23,498 bases of DNA from a virus. This document shows, in pieces, positions 13,058 to 21,101 of this stretch. A program made the position numbers and the translations under genes. The DNA is taken from IMG/VR virus record IMGVR_UViG_3300036878_000022, positions 1 to 23,498 of that record. One strand, written 5' to 3'. The notes beneath the pieces are model-generated. The model was given only the letters and a program-made list of their open reading frames with translations, was not told where the DNA came from and did no database searches. Each line of letters opens with the position of its first letter. The stretch's first letter is position 1.

Positions 13058-13075
13058 ATTTATTTTTAAATTTTC

Positions 13076-13104
13076 TTGACACGTACATTTTTTAGGAATA
13101 AATT
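13076..13104 (+). promoter_or_regulatory. Late promoter for the capsid operon
   Basis: TTGACA (13076-13081), 17 bases, TAAATT (13099-13104). The spacer contains the TTTTTTAGG stretch also found after the TTGACA at 7437. Transcription would start near 13111, which is where the first structured leader motif begins. It gives the major capsid gene its own strong promoter and a leader of about 150 bases. Confidence 0.65.
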
Positions 13105-13110
13105 TCTAAA

Positions 13111-13236
13111 TGAGACTACCGGTTGATTTAACCGGCCTCATGCAGTAAAGAAAAAATCGAGACTATCGTACCACTGGTGCGACCTCATAGGTGAAGTAAG
13201 CAGACCCTTTTTAAGGATTATCTGTCAGAGAGATAA
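13111..13236 (+). promoter_or_regulatory. Structured capsid 5' leader with a duplicated RNA motif
   Basis: Two elements share the frame GAGACTA, stem-loop, CCTCAT. The first is at 13112-13141 (CCGGTT/AACCGG). The second is at 13159-13188 (TCGTACC/GGTGCGA with loop ACT). In both, GAG also pairs with the closing CTC. The stems differ in sequence while the flanks are the same, as in a conserved RNA fold. The downstream GTAAAG and GTGAAG also match. A third hairpin, TTATCT/AGATAA (13218-13236), precedes the ribosome site AAAGGAG. No known class was recognised. Confidence 0.6.
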
Positions 13237-13260
13237 CTTTAAACCACAAAGGAGCTACCT

Positions 13261-14139
13261 ATGGGAGCACCAAATACAGCATATATTCAGGAATATAACA
13301 ACACGATTTACTTGCTGTCTCAACAGCAAGATAATCGTTTTGCTGCTTGCGTCGCAGAAGATTTTAACTGGACCGGCATGGCAAAGTTTTACGATCAGTA
13401 CAACCAGGATTCCGCGGTAGAGTTGACCACGCGCTATGCTGATACTCCGACACAGTTGCCGGATTTCAGACGCCGGATGGTAACACCACGGTATTTTGTT
13501 TCAAACACCTTGGAAGATCCCAAGGATGCTTTGCAGATGGCGATTGACCCTAAGTCAATCATGATGCAAGCAAAGCACGCCGCTTTTAACCGTACCAAGG
13601 ACGATATCATCATTGCGGCCATGGGCGGTACGTCTTATACCGGCCAGACAGGCGCCACACCGGTGACCTTCCCAGCTCCAAACCAAATTGTCTATAATCA
13701 GTTCACGTCCGGTAACGGTATGAGCAAGGCCAAGTGTTTAGCGGCCAAGCGTATCCTCGATGCCAATGAAGTTGAGCAGACCGAGAGATATATGTCCTAT
13801 ACCGCGGCCCAGCTGGAAGATCTTTTAAACACCACTGAAGTCACGTCCACTGATTACAACGTGATCCATGCGTTGGTCCAGGGTGATGTTCAGACATGGT
13901 GCGGTTTTGACTGGCGTCATTCCGAGCGCCTATTGACCGATGCTTCTTCACACCGGTTATGCTACGCCTGGCAGAAGTTTGCTGTCCAGTTAGCCGTGCA
14001 GAAGGAAATCGAAGGCCGTGTTGATGAGCGCGCGGACAAGAACTATGCCTGGCAGGTTTATATGAGGATGTGCCTGGGCTCTACCCGCCTTGAAGAGGCT
14101 CGTATTGTCCAGATCGCTTGCGTTGAGGCAGCGTTCTAA
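13261..14139 (+). CDS. Major capsid protein
   Basis: This 292-residue protein begins MGAPNTAYIQEYNNTIYLLSQQQ. It has the layout of podovirus capsid proteins of the Bordetella BPP-1-like group: RYADTPTQLPDFRRRMVTPRYFVSNTLEDPKDALQMAIDP, then a glycine-rich loop, then a P-domain-like helix and the region QTWCGFDWRHSERL. The C-terminal part includes an RVDERADKNYAWQVYMRMCLGSTRLEEARIVQIACVE segment typical of the family. It forms the HK97-fold shell. The position after the scaffold and a strong ribosome site, AAAGGAG, support the call. Confidence 0.88.
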   Translation: MGAPNTAYIQEYNNTIYLLSQQQDNRFAACVAEDFNWTGMAKFYDQYNQDSAVELTTRYADTPTQLPDFRRRMVTPRYFVSNTLEDPKDALQMAIDPKSIMMQAKHAAFNRTKDDIIIAAMGGTSYTGQTGATPVTFPAPNQIVYNQFTSGNGMSKAKCLAAKRILDANEVEQTERYMSYTAAQLEDLLNTTEVTSTDYNVIHALVQGDVQTWCGFDWRHSERLLTDASSHRLCYAWQKFAVQLAVQKEIEGRVDERADKNYAWQVYMRMCLGSTRLEEARIVQIACVEAAF

Positions 14140-14187
14140 GTAGTTTTGATCTTTCAGAGTTTTTAACCTTTTAACAAGGAGAATTAT

Positions 14188-14661
14188 ATGAGTCAAGTTA
14201 ACGGAGTTGTTTACGCCGAATCAATAGCGCCACCGTCACCGGCTAACTGGCTTACCGCCGGTTATGTAAACGGCCGCGTGAAGTGCAATATTGACTTCTA
14301 TGTGGGTCTTGGTACCGAATTAGCTGGTACCACGATTGCCATGGGAGCGTTGCTTCCCGCTGGTGCAAAGGTATTACTAATCGAGATTACAAGTAGCGTT
14401 AGTATCGGATCCTTTACGTTGTCTGTAGGGGACCTGGATCTTGCTACGCGCTATGCAACTGCTTTGACGGGACCGGCCACGGCCGGGGTAACTCTTATTA
14501 GCGGGATGATTAGTGCTGCCAATGGTCCTTATGTCATTGGTACTAATCCGGCAGTTCCCACGGAAACCGATACTGACGCTCAGATCTTGCTTACCACCGC
14601 TGGAGCTACAATTACCAGTGGAGCGATTATCGGCTGTATCGTTTATTTCACCACGGACTAA
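14188..14661 (+). CDS. Probable capsid decoration or head-fibre protein
   Basis: This 157-residue protein is rich in Ala, Gly, Thr and Ile, with alternating short strands (FYVGLGTELAGTTIAMGALLPAGAKVLLIEITSSVSIGSFTLSVGDLDLATRYATAL). This beta-rich composition and its place right after the capsid gene match small decoration or minor head proteins. It has no signal peptide. The ribosome site is CAAGGAGAATT. A strong terminator at 14671-14699 follows its stop, closing the capsid unit. Confidence 0.6.
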   Translation: MSQVNGVVYAESIAPPSPANWLTAGYVNGRVKCNIDFYVGLGTELAGTTIAMGALLPAGAKVLLIEITSSVSIGSFTLSVGDLDLATRYATALTGPATAGVTLISGMISAANGPYVIGTNPAVPTETDTDAQILLTTAGATITSGAIIGCIVYFTTD

Positions 14662-14670
14662 GGCGAAGTT

Positions 14671-14699
14671 GGGGTGGGGAGAAATCCTCACCCCTTTTA
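14671..14699 (+). terminator. Rho-independent terminator after the head genes
   Basis: GGGGTGGGG (14671-14679) pairs with CCTCACCCC (14686-14694) with one G-U pair, loop AGAAAT, followed by TTTTAA. It falls ten bases after the decoration gene's stop. Confidence 0.7.
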
Positions 14700-14713
14700 A
14701 AAAGGAGATCAGC

Positions 14714-15259
14714 ATGTTTAAAAAGTTACTATTGCTTTTAGTGTTTTCGGCTTTCCTGGCCACTTCTGCCTTTGCCGCCGTTGGTATAACCGAGGGAGGG
14801 GCCGCGGTAGGACAGGCGTCCCAATTAAGCTTGCCTTGCGATCCAACGGCTGTAATTACCCTTGACGGTTTCACCTATAACGTCGGTTGTAATCCTAATT
14901 TTGTTATGATAGGGATTGCAAATGGTGGATACACGTCAATGACGACTTCGAGTTTGACGGTTCCGGTCAGTTACTCGTTTGTTAAAAAGGCAATCGCCGC
15001 CTCTGCTAACACAGGGTTTTCTACGGGTACGTTACCCGCGGGTGTTCCTGGCCAGACATTAACAATCCTCATTACCACCGTTGGCTCAAGCGGGTCATGG
15101 ACATTAACACCTTCGTCAAGCACGGGATGGACTTCCATTGTTTTTAATACAGCCGGGCAGCTTGTGACATTCTTATATGTCAATTCTACCGTTGGCTGGA
15201 TTATAGTAGAATATAGCGGAAGCACTTTACCGACTATCAATGATGTTGGTGGAGCATAA
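14714..15259 (+). CDS. Exported Ser/Thr-rich protein (181 aa)
   Basis: The start at 14714 is chosen because AAGGAGATCAGC precedes it and it opens directly with a signal peptide (MFKKLLLLLVFSAFLATSAFA, cleavage likely before AV). The longer in-frame reading from 14513 runs through the previous gene and terminator. The mature part is beta-rich with many Thr, Ser and Gly, including SYSFVKKAIAASANTGFSTGTLPAGVPGQTL and SSGSWTLTPSSSTGW. Such composition is seen in phage-encoded surface and virion proteins. The signal peptide implies export from the infected cell, which is unusual in a head/tail block. Terminators lie on both sides. No family was recognised. Confidence 0.7.
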   Translation: MFKKLLLLLVFSAFLATSAFAAVGITEGGAAVGQASQLSLPCDPTAVITLDGFTYNVGCNPNFVMIGIANGGYTSMTTSSLTVPVSYSFVKKAIAASANTGFSTGTLPAGVPGQTLTILITTVGSSGSWTLTPSSSTGWTSIVFNTAGQLVTFLYVNSTVGWIIVEYSGSTLPTINDVGGA

Positions 15260-15263
15260 ATCT

Positions 15264-15303
15264 AAAGGGGAGAGGGGAGGCAGGGCCTTCTCTCTCCTTT
15301 TTT
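15264..15303 (+). terminator. Terminator ending directly at the next start codon
   Basis: AAAGGGGAGAG (15264-15274) pairs over 11 bases with CTCTCTCCTTT (15290-15300), one G-U pair, loop of 15 bases. Six Ts follow (15298-15303) and then the ATG of the next gene at 15304. It terminates transcripts reading out of the exported-protein gene. Confidence 0.75.
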
Positions 15304-16392
15304 ATGAAAAAATATACTCTGATAGCTTTATTTTTTCTTATTGCTCTATCATTAATTCCCCCGATAGATGTTGTTCTTCGTAATCCTCAAGATAAATATT
15401 GGCTATGGATGGTCCTGATTGCCGGATTTTTTGGTGTATTCACTCTGTTTATCAAAACACACTGGATGGTTAGGATCATTGCGATAGGATCATTCATTGA
15501 TTGTTTTTTCAGCGCGGCCCCTTATATTTCCTTCACGTCTTACTGTTCAATAGTCCTTTGTTGTTATTTTTATATTTCATGCTGCAATATCGAAGATTGG
15601 CCGCTTGTGTTTAAAGCGGTGCAAAGTCTACTGCTATTAAATGCGATTCTTTTAAGTTTAGAGTTTTTCCATAAAGATAATTTGATGGATTGGGGAGCTG
15701 CTTATAATTTCAATTTCGGAGTTTTAGGGCATCACATGCAGATGGGGAGCTTTGCGGTTGTGATATCCGCATTGCTCATATCCTTTAGCACGTTAAATTT
15801 CCTGTTTCCGGTTATAGTGGCAGTATTCTGTCAATCCAGCTGGGCCTTCTTTAGCGCCGGTGCTGGAGCAGTAGTCTATATGTATTCCAAAAACAAAAAT
15901 GTAGCTGCCATGGTATTTATAGGATTTATGTTTATCTTTTGTTTGTGGGATTTGAGCAATAATAAGTTTAAAGAAAATTTGAGTCCAGCAGCAGGGCGCA
16001 TAACGGTATGGCAAAAGACTTTTGAGTTAGCGAATAAACATCCTTTTGTTGGTTGGGGCCCGGGCACATATAAGTTGATTTTTGCTCCTTTATCAAGGAT
16101 GAAATCTATTCCTTACAAGACAGCTCATAATTTCATTGCCCAGCTTGTTTTTGAGGTTGGCTATCCGGCTACAGGATGCCTTTTATTTGGCCTGGGATGG
16201 CTTTGCGGGGCACTGTGGAGGGCTGAACTATACACCTTGACCTCTGGGCTTGCTATGATCGTTATAGACGCTCTGGTGCACTTCCCAGACAGATGTATGC
16301 AAATGGTCCCTTTGATCATTGTATTTTTAGCTTACTGTACTTTTTGCCTAAAAAAGGATAAATTATGCCTAACCCACTCTTTACTATCTTAG
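15304..16392 (+). CDS. Wzy/WaaL-type O-antigen polymerase or ligase (membrane protein)
   Basis: This 362-residue protein has about nine or ten predicted membrane helices. It carries the Wzy_C signature near residues 231-257 (GRITVWQKTFELANKHPFVGWGPGTYK) followed by TAHNFIAQLVFEVGYPATGCLLFG at about 274. This is the typical periplasmic loop and next helix of O-antigen ligases and polymerases. Members join or extend lipid-linked sugar chains in the inner membrane. In a phage the likely effect is to change the host's surface polysaccharide. The start has no ribosome site, because a terminator T-run precedes it, and no in-frame upstream alternative exists. The stop overlaps the tail gene by 28 bases. 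Length is a little short for WaaL (about 400). Confidence 0.8.
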   Translation: MKKYTLIALFFLIALSLIPPIDVVLRNPQDKYWLWMVLIAGFFGVFTLFIKTHWMVRIIAIGSFIDCFFSAAPYISFTSYCSIVLCCYFYISCCNIEDWPLVFKAVQSLLLLNAILLSLEFFHKDNLMDWGAAYNFNFGVLGHHMQMGSFAVVISALLISFSTLNFLFPVIVAVFCQSSWAFFSAGAGAVVYMYSKNKNVAAMVFIGFMFIFCLWDLSNNKFKENLSPAAGRITVWQKTFELANKHPFVGWGPGTYKLIFAPLSRMKSIPYKTAHNFIAQLVFEVGYPATGCLLFGLGWLCGALWRAELYTLTSGLAMIVIDALVHFPDRCMQMVPLIIVFLAYCTFCLKKDKLCLTHSLLS

Positions 16393-17243
16393 GGATCTGG
16401 AATAAAGCAATTTTTAAGATCGGGGCCACAAGGCTCAATCTTTCTGATCTTGCTAATCCGGCCACCTCGCCTAATCCGGCGGCTCAATACCTCACCGATA
16501 TTTGGCCTTTCGTTACTGCGGAGGCCTTAGAAGAGCACCCATGGTCATTTGCTGTTCAGACAGTGCCCATGGTTCCGTTGAGTCCGGTAGCCTGGGTTAC
16601 TTCTAACACATACAATGTTGGAACCTATGTTCTTGGTCCTGATAATAATATTTATGTTTGCGCCGTACAAAATACGTCCGGTGTATTCACGACTGATCTC
16701 GCGTCCGGTTATTGGATTGTTCAAAAAGACCAGAATGAAAATAATATTGCTCCTTTACTTATTCCTTTGCCTTTAATGAATGACGGCTGTAATCATCCCT
16801 ATGCTTGTCCGTTGGATTTTATCAATCCTTATTTGTTTAGTACCAGGGTATTTTACCGTAAAGAAACAGTAAAGCCGCCTTATCTGGCCACTCCAACTAT
16901 TGTTTTATTGATGAACGCTCCTGCTATTGCGAGTATGAAGTACGTTTCTTCTCAGCTGGATGTAACGCAATGGAGCTCTAAGTTTGTGGAGGCTATTGCT
17001 ACCGCCCTGGCCTACCAGCTTTGTTTTAAGATCTCTGAAGCGGCTCAATATGCGGCCGGACTTGAAAAAGACTACTCCGCTAAACTGATATCCGCTATTG
17101 CGGCGGATTCCAATACCACGTCTCCTGATCAAGCGATTGCGGACGAATGGTTCCTGGCAAGATTGACAGGATCAACAGCTGCGGTAGGGCTTGGTCCGGA
17201 TGGTAATAATGTCGGCTTTTATATGCCGGGGATAGATTATTAA
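16365..17243 (+). CDS. Tail tubular protein A (gatekeeper) with inserted sugar-binding-like module
   Basis: This 292-residue protein opens LGIWNKAIFKIGATRLNLSDLANP and has AEALEEHPWSFAVQTVPMVPL, SMKYVSSQLDVTQWSSKFVEAIATALAYQL and a helical end. This is the T7 gp11-like layout of adaptor/gatekeeper proteins that connect portal and nozzle. An extra module at about 76-121 (AWVTSNTYNVGTYV...YVCAVQNTSGVFTTDLASGYW) has the W-x-Y-x-G-x-V, Y-C and FATDLAAG-W features of CBM5/12-like modules. Close relatives occur three times in the next protein. The start is at 16365, overlapping the membrane protein, with AAAAAAGGATAA upstream. The stop and next ATG overlap (TAATG). Confidence 0.8.
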   Translation: MPNPLFTILGIWNKAIFKIGATRLNLSDLANPATSPNPAAQYLTDIWPFVTAEALEEHPWSFAVQTVPMVPLSPVAWVTSNTYNVGTYVLGPDNNIYVCAVQNTSGVFTTDLASGYWIVQKDQNENNIAPLLIPLPLMNDGCNHPYACPLDFINPYLFSTRVFYRKETVKPPYLATPTIVLLMNAPAIASMKYVSSQLDVTQWSSKFVEAIATALAYQLCFKISEAAQYAAGLEKDYSAKLISAIAADSNTTSPDQAIADEWFLARLTGSTAAVGLGPDGNNVGFYMPGIDY

Positions 17244-20200
17244 TGGGTTATAAGGGAACAATAGCCAAAACGAACTTTACTTTAGGCGAGATCTCCCCGC
17301 GATCTTTGGGGAGATTCGACCAGGATAAGCCTATATTCAAGAATGGCGCCGCTATTCTTGAGAACTTCCTAATCGGTGAAGCTGGCGCTGCATCCTTCCG
17401 GCCAGGCACTCAATACATTGCTAACGTAAAGAATCAAGCGCCGGCGTTATGGGTAACAGGCACTTCCTATGTTGTTGGCAATAATGTCTTGTATGGCGGG
17501 AATGTTTATATCTGCTTGATTGCGCACACATCAGGGATTTTTGCCACTGACTTGGCCGCGGGCGATTGGGAACTGTCTCCTGTTCAATCCGGTCAGGTAA
17601 GGCTTGAGAGGTTCACCTATAACATTGCCCAAGAGTACGTCATGGAAATGGGGCATCAATATATCCGTTTCTATGCCAATACAGGGCAGTTGATGGTTTC
17701 TTCAGCACCGGCATGGGTAACAAGTACGCCGTATGTTGTTGGTAATTTTGTTTCTGAGGGCGGCAATATTTATTATTGTGTGATTGCTCATACATCAGGG
17801 ACCTTTGCCACAGATTTAGCGGCTGGTGATTGGATACAACAGGTACTTGTTGAAATTCCCACTATCTTTAATCAAACTGATATTTTTAATTTACAGACTG
17901 CTCAAAAAGCAGACGTGATGTATATTGTTAATCCTAATTATTTCCCTCAGAAGCTTATCAGGACCTCAGCCACTTCTTTTTCAATAGCAAATGTCAATTT
18001 CTTCCGAGGACCCTTTTTGGATGTTAATATCACCGCGACCACCATCAGCGCGTCATCCGATACCGGAACAACAACTTTAACTGCCTCTGAAGCGATTTTT
18101 CAGATAGGACACGTGGGGTCTTTATGGCGTGTTAAGAATGGCGTTGTCTTGATTACCGGATTCACCTCTTCAACCGTTGTTGTTGGTATAGTCCAGGCTG
18201 AATTGAATGTGCCCGCGGTACCCAACGCCTGGGGATTAGGACAGAACTATAACATAGGAGATTATGTTTCCAATAGCGGTACTATTTATCGTTGCCTTGT
18301 AGGAAATACTACTTCAGATTCAAGCGTATTCGCTACTGATTTGTCTGCCGGTTATTGGCTTGCTACAGCTGGATCCGCCGGAGACTTGGGCACTGGCGGA
18401 AGCGCGACAACTGATTGGCAAGAGGGCGCTTTCTCACAGGTGAGAGGATATCCTTCTTCCGTGACCTTCCATGAAGGCCGTCTGGTGTATAGCGGGACCG
18501 CGTATAAGCCTCAAACACTCTATGCTTCTGCCGTTGATACCTATGACAGCTTTGATGTAGGCACGGCCCAGAATGCGGATGCCTGGACCTATGAAATAGC
18601 TAACCAGCAATCGAATGGAATCCGGTGGCTTGAATCAGATACGGCATTGCAAATAGGAACGTCAGGGGGATCAGTCACGGCCGCTGATGGTAACGCGTCA
18701 ACCGGAATTACGCCATCCTCACCTCCAACGATTTCTTATAATGACGTTTACGGGGCGATGGTAGAGCAGCCTGTCAAGCTTGGCGGGTATAGCTTTTTCT
18801 TACAGGCTAATAAATTTTATTTAAGGCAATTAACGTATGATTTAATCACCAGCAAGTATAAATCCGGCAGTCAGATGGTATTGGCTGATCATATCCTCCG
18901 TGATGGCCTTGGCGCCGTACAGATGGCCTCACAGAGCTCTCCTACGGACCGTATTTGGATAATCAGGGCCGATGGCCAGATTGCCGTTTTAACCAGGGAT
19001 CCGGAGCAGCAAGTCACCGGCTGGTGCCGGATAGTTGGCGGCGAATCGGATATTACTCAATCATGTGTTGGCTATAGCGGGACCTTTGAGAGCATCTGTA
19101 TCATTCCGTTGGATGGCCAGGATGATCAGGTTTGGGTAGTAGCCAAACGCTCGATCAATGGCGTCCTTTATAGATATATTGAAATTTTCACCGCTGAATT
19201 ATTCCAAAATTATTGGGAACCGGTGCGCATGGATTGCAGTTACACTTATGACAATCCGATAACGATTACGGATATTGATACTACACAAAACCCTATTTTA
19301 GTTACCGCTCCTAACCATGGATTAACGGCATACGATCAGGTTAAGATTGATGGATGTATTGGAGCTGCCCAATTAAATGGCGGAATATTTGCTGTTTTTT
19401 CTCCCACAACAAATACTTTTAGGTTACAGGGATTGATAGCCCCAACAATTACTACCCAACCGGTAAATGCTCTGGTAGTGGCTCCGAATACCGCAACTTT
19501 TACGATTGTTGCGACCGGTTCCGTGGCTCCGACTTTACAATGGTATATCAGTACGGATGGCGGAAATACATGGACACCAATCAACGGCGCAACATCAGCC
19601 AGCTATACGACTCCGGCAACAACTTTAGCCAATAACGGTAATCAATTCAAATGTGTTGCGACAAATTCAGTTGGAAATGTTACATCAAACGTGGCTATTT
19701 TAACTGTTGATACGGTTCCTTCTTTCACAACGCAACCGTTAAATATTACGGTCCCTGTTGGAAATACAGCCACATTTACCTCTGTGGCTATAGGAAATCC
19801 AGCACCAACTTACCAATGGCAAATAAGCACTGATAGCGGATCTACTTGGACAAACATTTTAGGAGCTACAAGCGCGAGTTACACAACACCGCCTACTACA
19901 TCCGGTCAGGACCAATACGAATACAGGTGTGTTGCTACAAATAGCGCGGGAACGACTGATAGCAGCGCGGCCACAATGACTGTTGACTATTCTCCGAATA
20001 TTACTACACAGCCGTCAAATACTTCAGTTAATGAGCCGGGGACAGCTACATTTACTATTACAGCCACAGGCGATCCTTTACCAACTTATCAATGGTATTT
20101 AAGCACAAATGGTGGTACTTCTTTTACTCCTATCAGCGGGGCCACAAGCGCGGCCTATACTACCGGAGCAACGAATGTTGGAATGAATGGATATCAATAT

Positions 20201-21091
20201 AAATGCGTGGCTACCAACTCTCAAGGATCGGCAACAAGCAATGTGGCAATACTTACTGTAAATGTTCCCGCCTTAGAAGTCCTTATTGTTGCTGGTGGCG
20301 GTGGTGGTGGTAACGATTCCGGTGGCGGTGGCGGAGCCGGTGGTTTACTTTATCAAGCAGCTGTTAATTTTATTTTAGGAAATAGTTATACCATTACTGT
20401 CGGAACCGGAGGCGCTGGAGCAACGACAGCTGGTGCCCGCGGTGCAAGTGGTGTTAATTCTACTGCATTTGGGTATACGTCCGTTGGTGGCGGTGGCGGT
20501 GGCGGTAGCGGTACTTCGACAGGTCTTAACGGAGGTTCTGGTGGCGGCGGAGCATTTGAAGGGCCTGGTCCTGGCGGAACTGGCACATCAGGGCAAGGTT
20601 ATGCCGGAGGGTATGGTTATACACAATCCGGGCCTACAACCGTAGACGGCGCTGGCGGTGGCGGAGCTGGTGGCGTTGGTGTAACTGCAACGGCTAATCA
20701 TGCCGGTGCTGGCGGAGCTGGGATATCTAATAGCATCACTGGAAGCGCTGTTATTTATGCCGCTGGCGGTGGCGGCGGAGATTATGCCGGTTATGGTGGA
20801 ACGGCGGGCGCTGGTGGAAGTTCAGGCGTTGGTGGTGCCGGTAACAATAACTCAGCTGGTGGCGCTACAGGAGCCGGTGGAGTTGGTGCTACAAATACGG
20901 GTTCAGGCGGCGGCGGCGGTTCAGGGGCTCATGGCTATGGCGGAAATGGCGCCGCGGGTGTTGTTATCATTGCTTATACAACCGGAGTATTTGGCGCGGA
21001 TGGTACCGGTGGGACCGTTACTCATTCAGGTGGAATGACGATTCATACATTTACGACTTCAGGGACATTTGTTGCGCCTACAGGAAGTTAA
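17243..21091 (+). CDS. Tail nozzle protein (N-terminal part) fused to Ig repeats and a Gly-rich adhesin
   Basis: This protein has 1282 residues. Residues 1-733 follow the podovirus nozzle family (T7 gp12-like): AKTNFTLGEISPRSLGRFDQDK, LENFLIGEAGAASFRPGTQYI, GAVQMASQSSPTDRIWIIRADGQIAVL, and near the end an FCCH-like stretch NPILVTAPNHGLTAYDQVKIDG...TTNTFRLQG. Three CBM5/12-like modules are inserted (about 68-113, 156-199, 329-378). After 733 come three Ig-like repeats of 92 residues (anchors Q739, Q831, Q923), then a Gly-rich region (about 1018-1240) and the end piece IHTFTTSGTFVAP (1267-1279). The expected nozzle C-terminus is absent here and appears in the next gene. It should form the tail tube and project receptor-binding domains. 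Confidence 0.85.
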   Translation: MGYKGTIAKTNFTLGEISPRSLGRFDQDKPIFKNGAAILENFLIGEAGAASFRPGTQYIANVKNQAPALWVTGTSYVVGNNVLYGGNVYICLIAHTSGIFATDLAAGDWELSPVQSGQVRLERFTYNIAQEYVMEMGHQYIRFYANTGQLMVSSAPAWVTSTPYVVGNFVSEGGNIYYCVIAHTSGTFATDLAAGDWIQQVLVEIPTIFNQTDIFNLQTAQKADVMYIVNPNYFPQKLIRTSATSFSIANVNFFRGPFLDVNITATTISASSDTGTTTLTASEAIFQIGHVGSLWRVKNGVVLITGFTSSTVVVGIVQAELNVPAVPNAWGLGQNYNIGDYVSNSGTIYRCLVGNTTSDSSVFATDLSAGYWLATAGSAGDLGTGGSATTDWQEGAFSQVRGYPSSVTFHEGRLVYSGTAYKPQTLYASAVDTYDSFDVGTAQNADAWTYEIANQQSNGIRWLESDTALQIGTSGGSVTAADGNASTGITPSSPPTISYNDVYGAMVEQPVKLGGYSFFLQANKFYLRQLTYDLITSKYKSGSQMVLADHILRDGLGAVQMASQSSPTDRIWIIRADGQIAVLTRDPEQQVTGWCRIVGGESDITQSCVGYSGTFESICIIPLDGQDDQVWVVAKRSINGVLYRYIEIFTAELFQNYWEPVRMDCSYTYDNPITITDIDTTQNPILVTAPNHGLTAYDQVKIDGCIGAAQLNGGIFAVFSPTTNTFRLQGLIAPTITTQPVNALVVAPNTATFTIVATGSVAPTLQWYISTDGGNTWTPINGATSASYTTPATTLANNGNQFKCVATNSVGNVTSNVAILTVDTVPSFTTQPLNITVPVGNTATFTSVAIGNPAPTYQWQISTDSGSTWTNILGATSASYTTPPTTSGQDQYEYRCVATNSAGTTDSSAATMTVDYSPNITTQPSNTSVNEPGTATFTITATGDPLPTYQWYLSTNGGTSFTPISGATSAAYTTGATNVGMNGYQYKCVATNSQGSATSNVAILTVNVPALEVLIVAGGGGGGNDSGGGGGAGGLLYQAAVNFILGNSYTITVGTGGAGATTAGARGASGVNSTAFGYTSVGGGGGGGSGTSTGLNGGSGGGGAFEGPGPGGTGTSGQGYAGGYGYTQSGPTTVDGAGGGGAGGVGVTATANHAGAGGAGISNSITGSAVIYAAGGGGGDYAGYGGTAGAGGSSGVGGAGNNNSAGGATGAGGVGATNTGSGGGGGSGAHGYGGNGAAGVVIIAYTTGVFGADGTGGTVTHSGGMTIHTFTTSGTFVAPTGS
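19442..20270. repeat. Three in-frame Ig-like coding repeats, 276-bp period
   Basis: Each unit encodes (I/F)TTQP, then AT-TFT--A-G-P-PT-QW-IST-GG--WT-I-GATSA-YTT, then N-----C-ATNS-G---S-VA--TV. The invariant Gln of TTQP falls at residues 739, 831 and 923, a strict 92-residue spacing. The units are diverged at DNA level, so the duplication is not recent. Confidence 0.85.
20291..20965. repeat. Gly-rich low-complexity coding region
   Basis: About 225 codons are dominated by GGN with interspersed Ala, Ser, Tyr and Thr. The opening VLIVAGGGGGG and the closing VVIIAYTTGVFG are the usual borders of Gly-rich phage adhesin domains. The repeat allows slippage but the frame is open throughout. Confidence 0.8.
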
Positions 21092-21101
21092 AAGGTGATT
21101 T

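Noticed and set aside
14513-14713. N-terminal extension of the exported protein
   Set aside because: It crosses the decoration gene and a terminator. The signal peptide begins exactly at 14714 after a good ribosome site.
20433-21038. Alternate-frame ORFs in the Gly-rich region
   Set aside because: They arise from GGN-rich low complexity. The main frame is continuous from the Ig repeats to the stop at 21091.
17243-21091. Diversity-generating retroelement, as in BPP-1-type podoviruses
   Set aside because: No reverse transcriptase and no template/variable repeat pair was seen in the window, despite the BPP-1-like structural genes.
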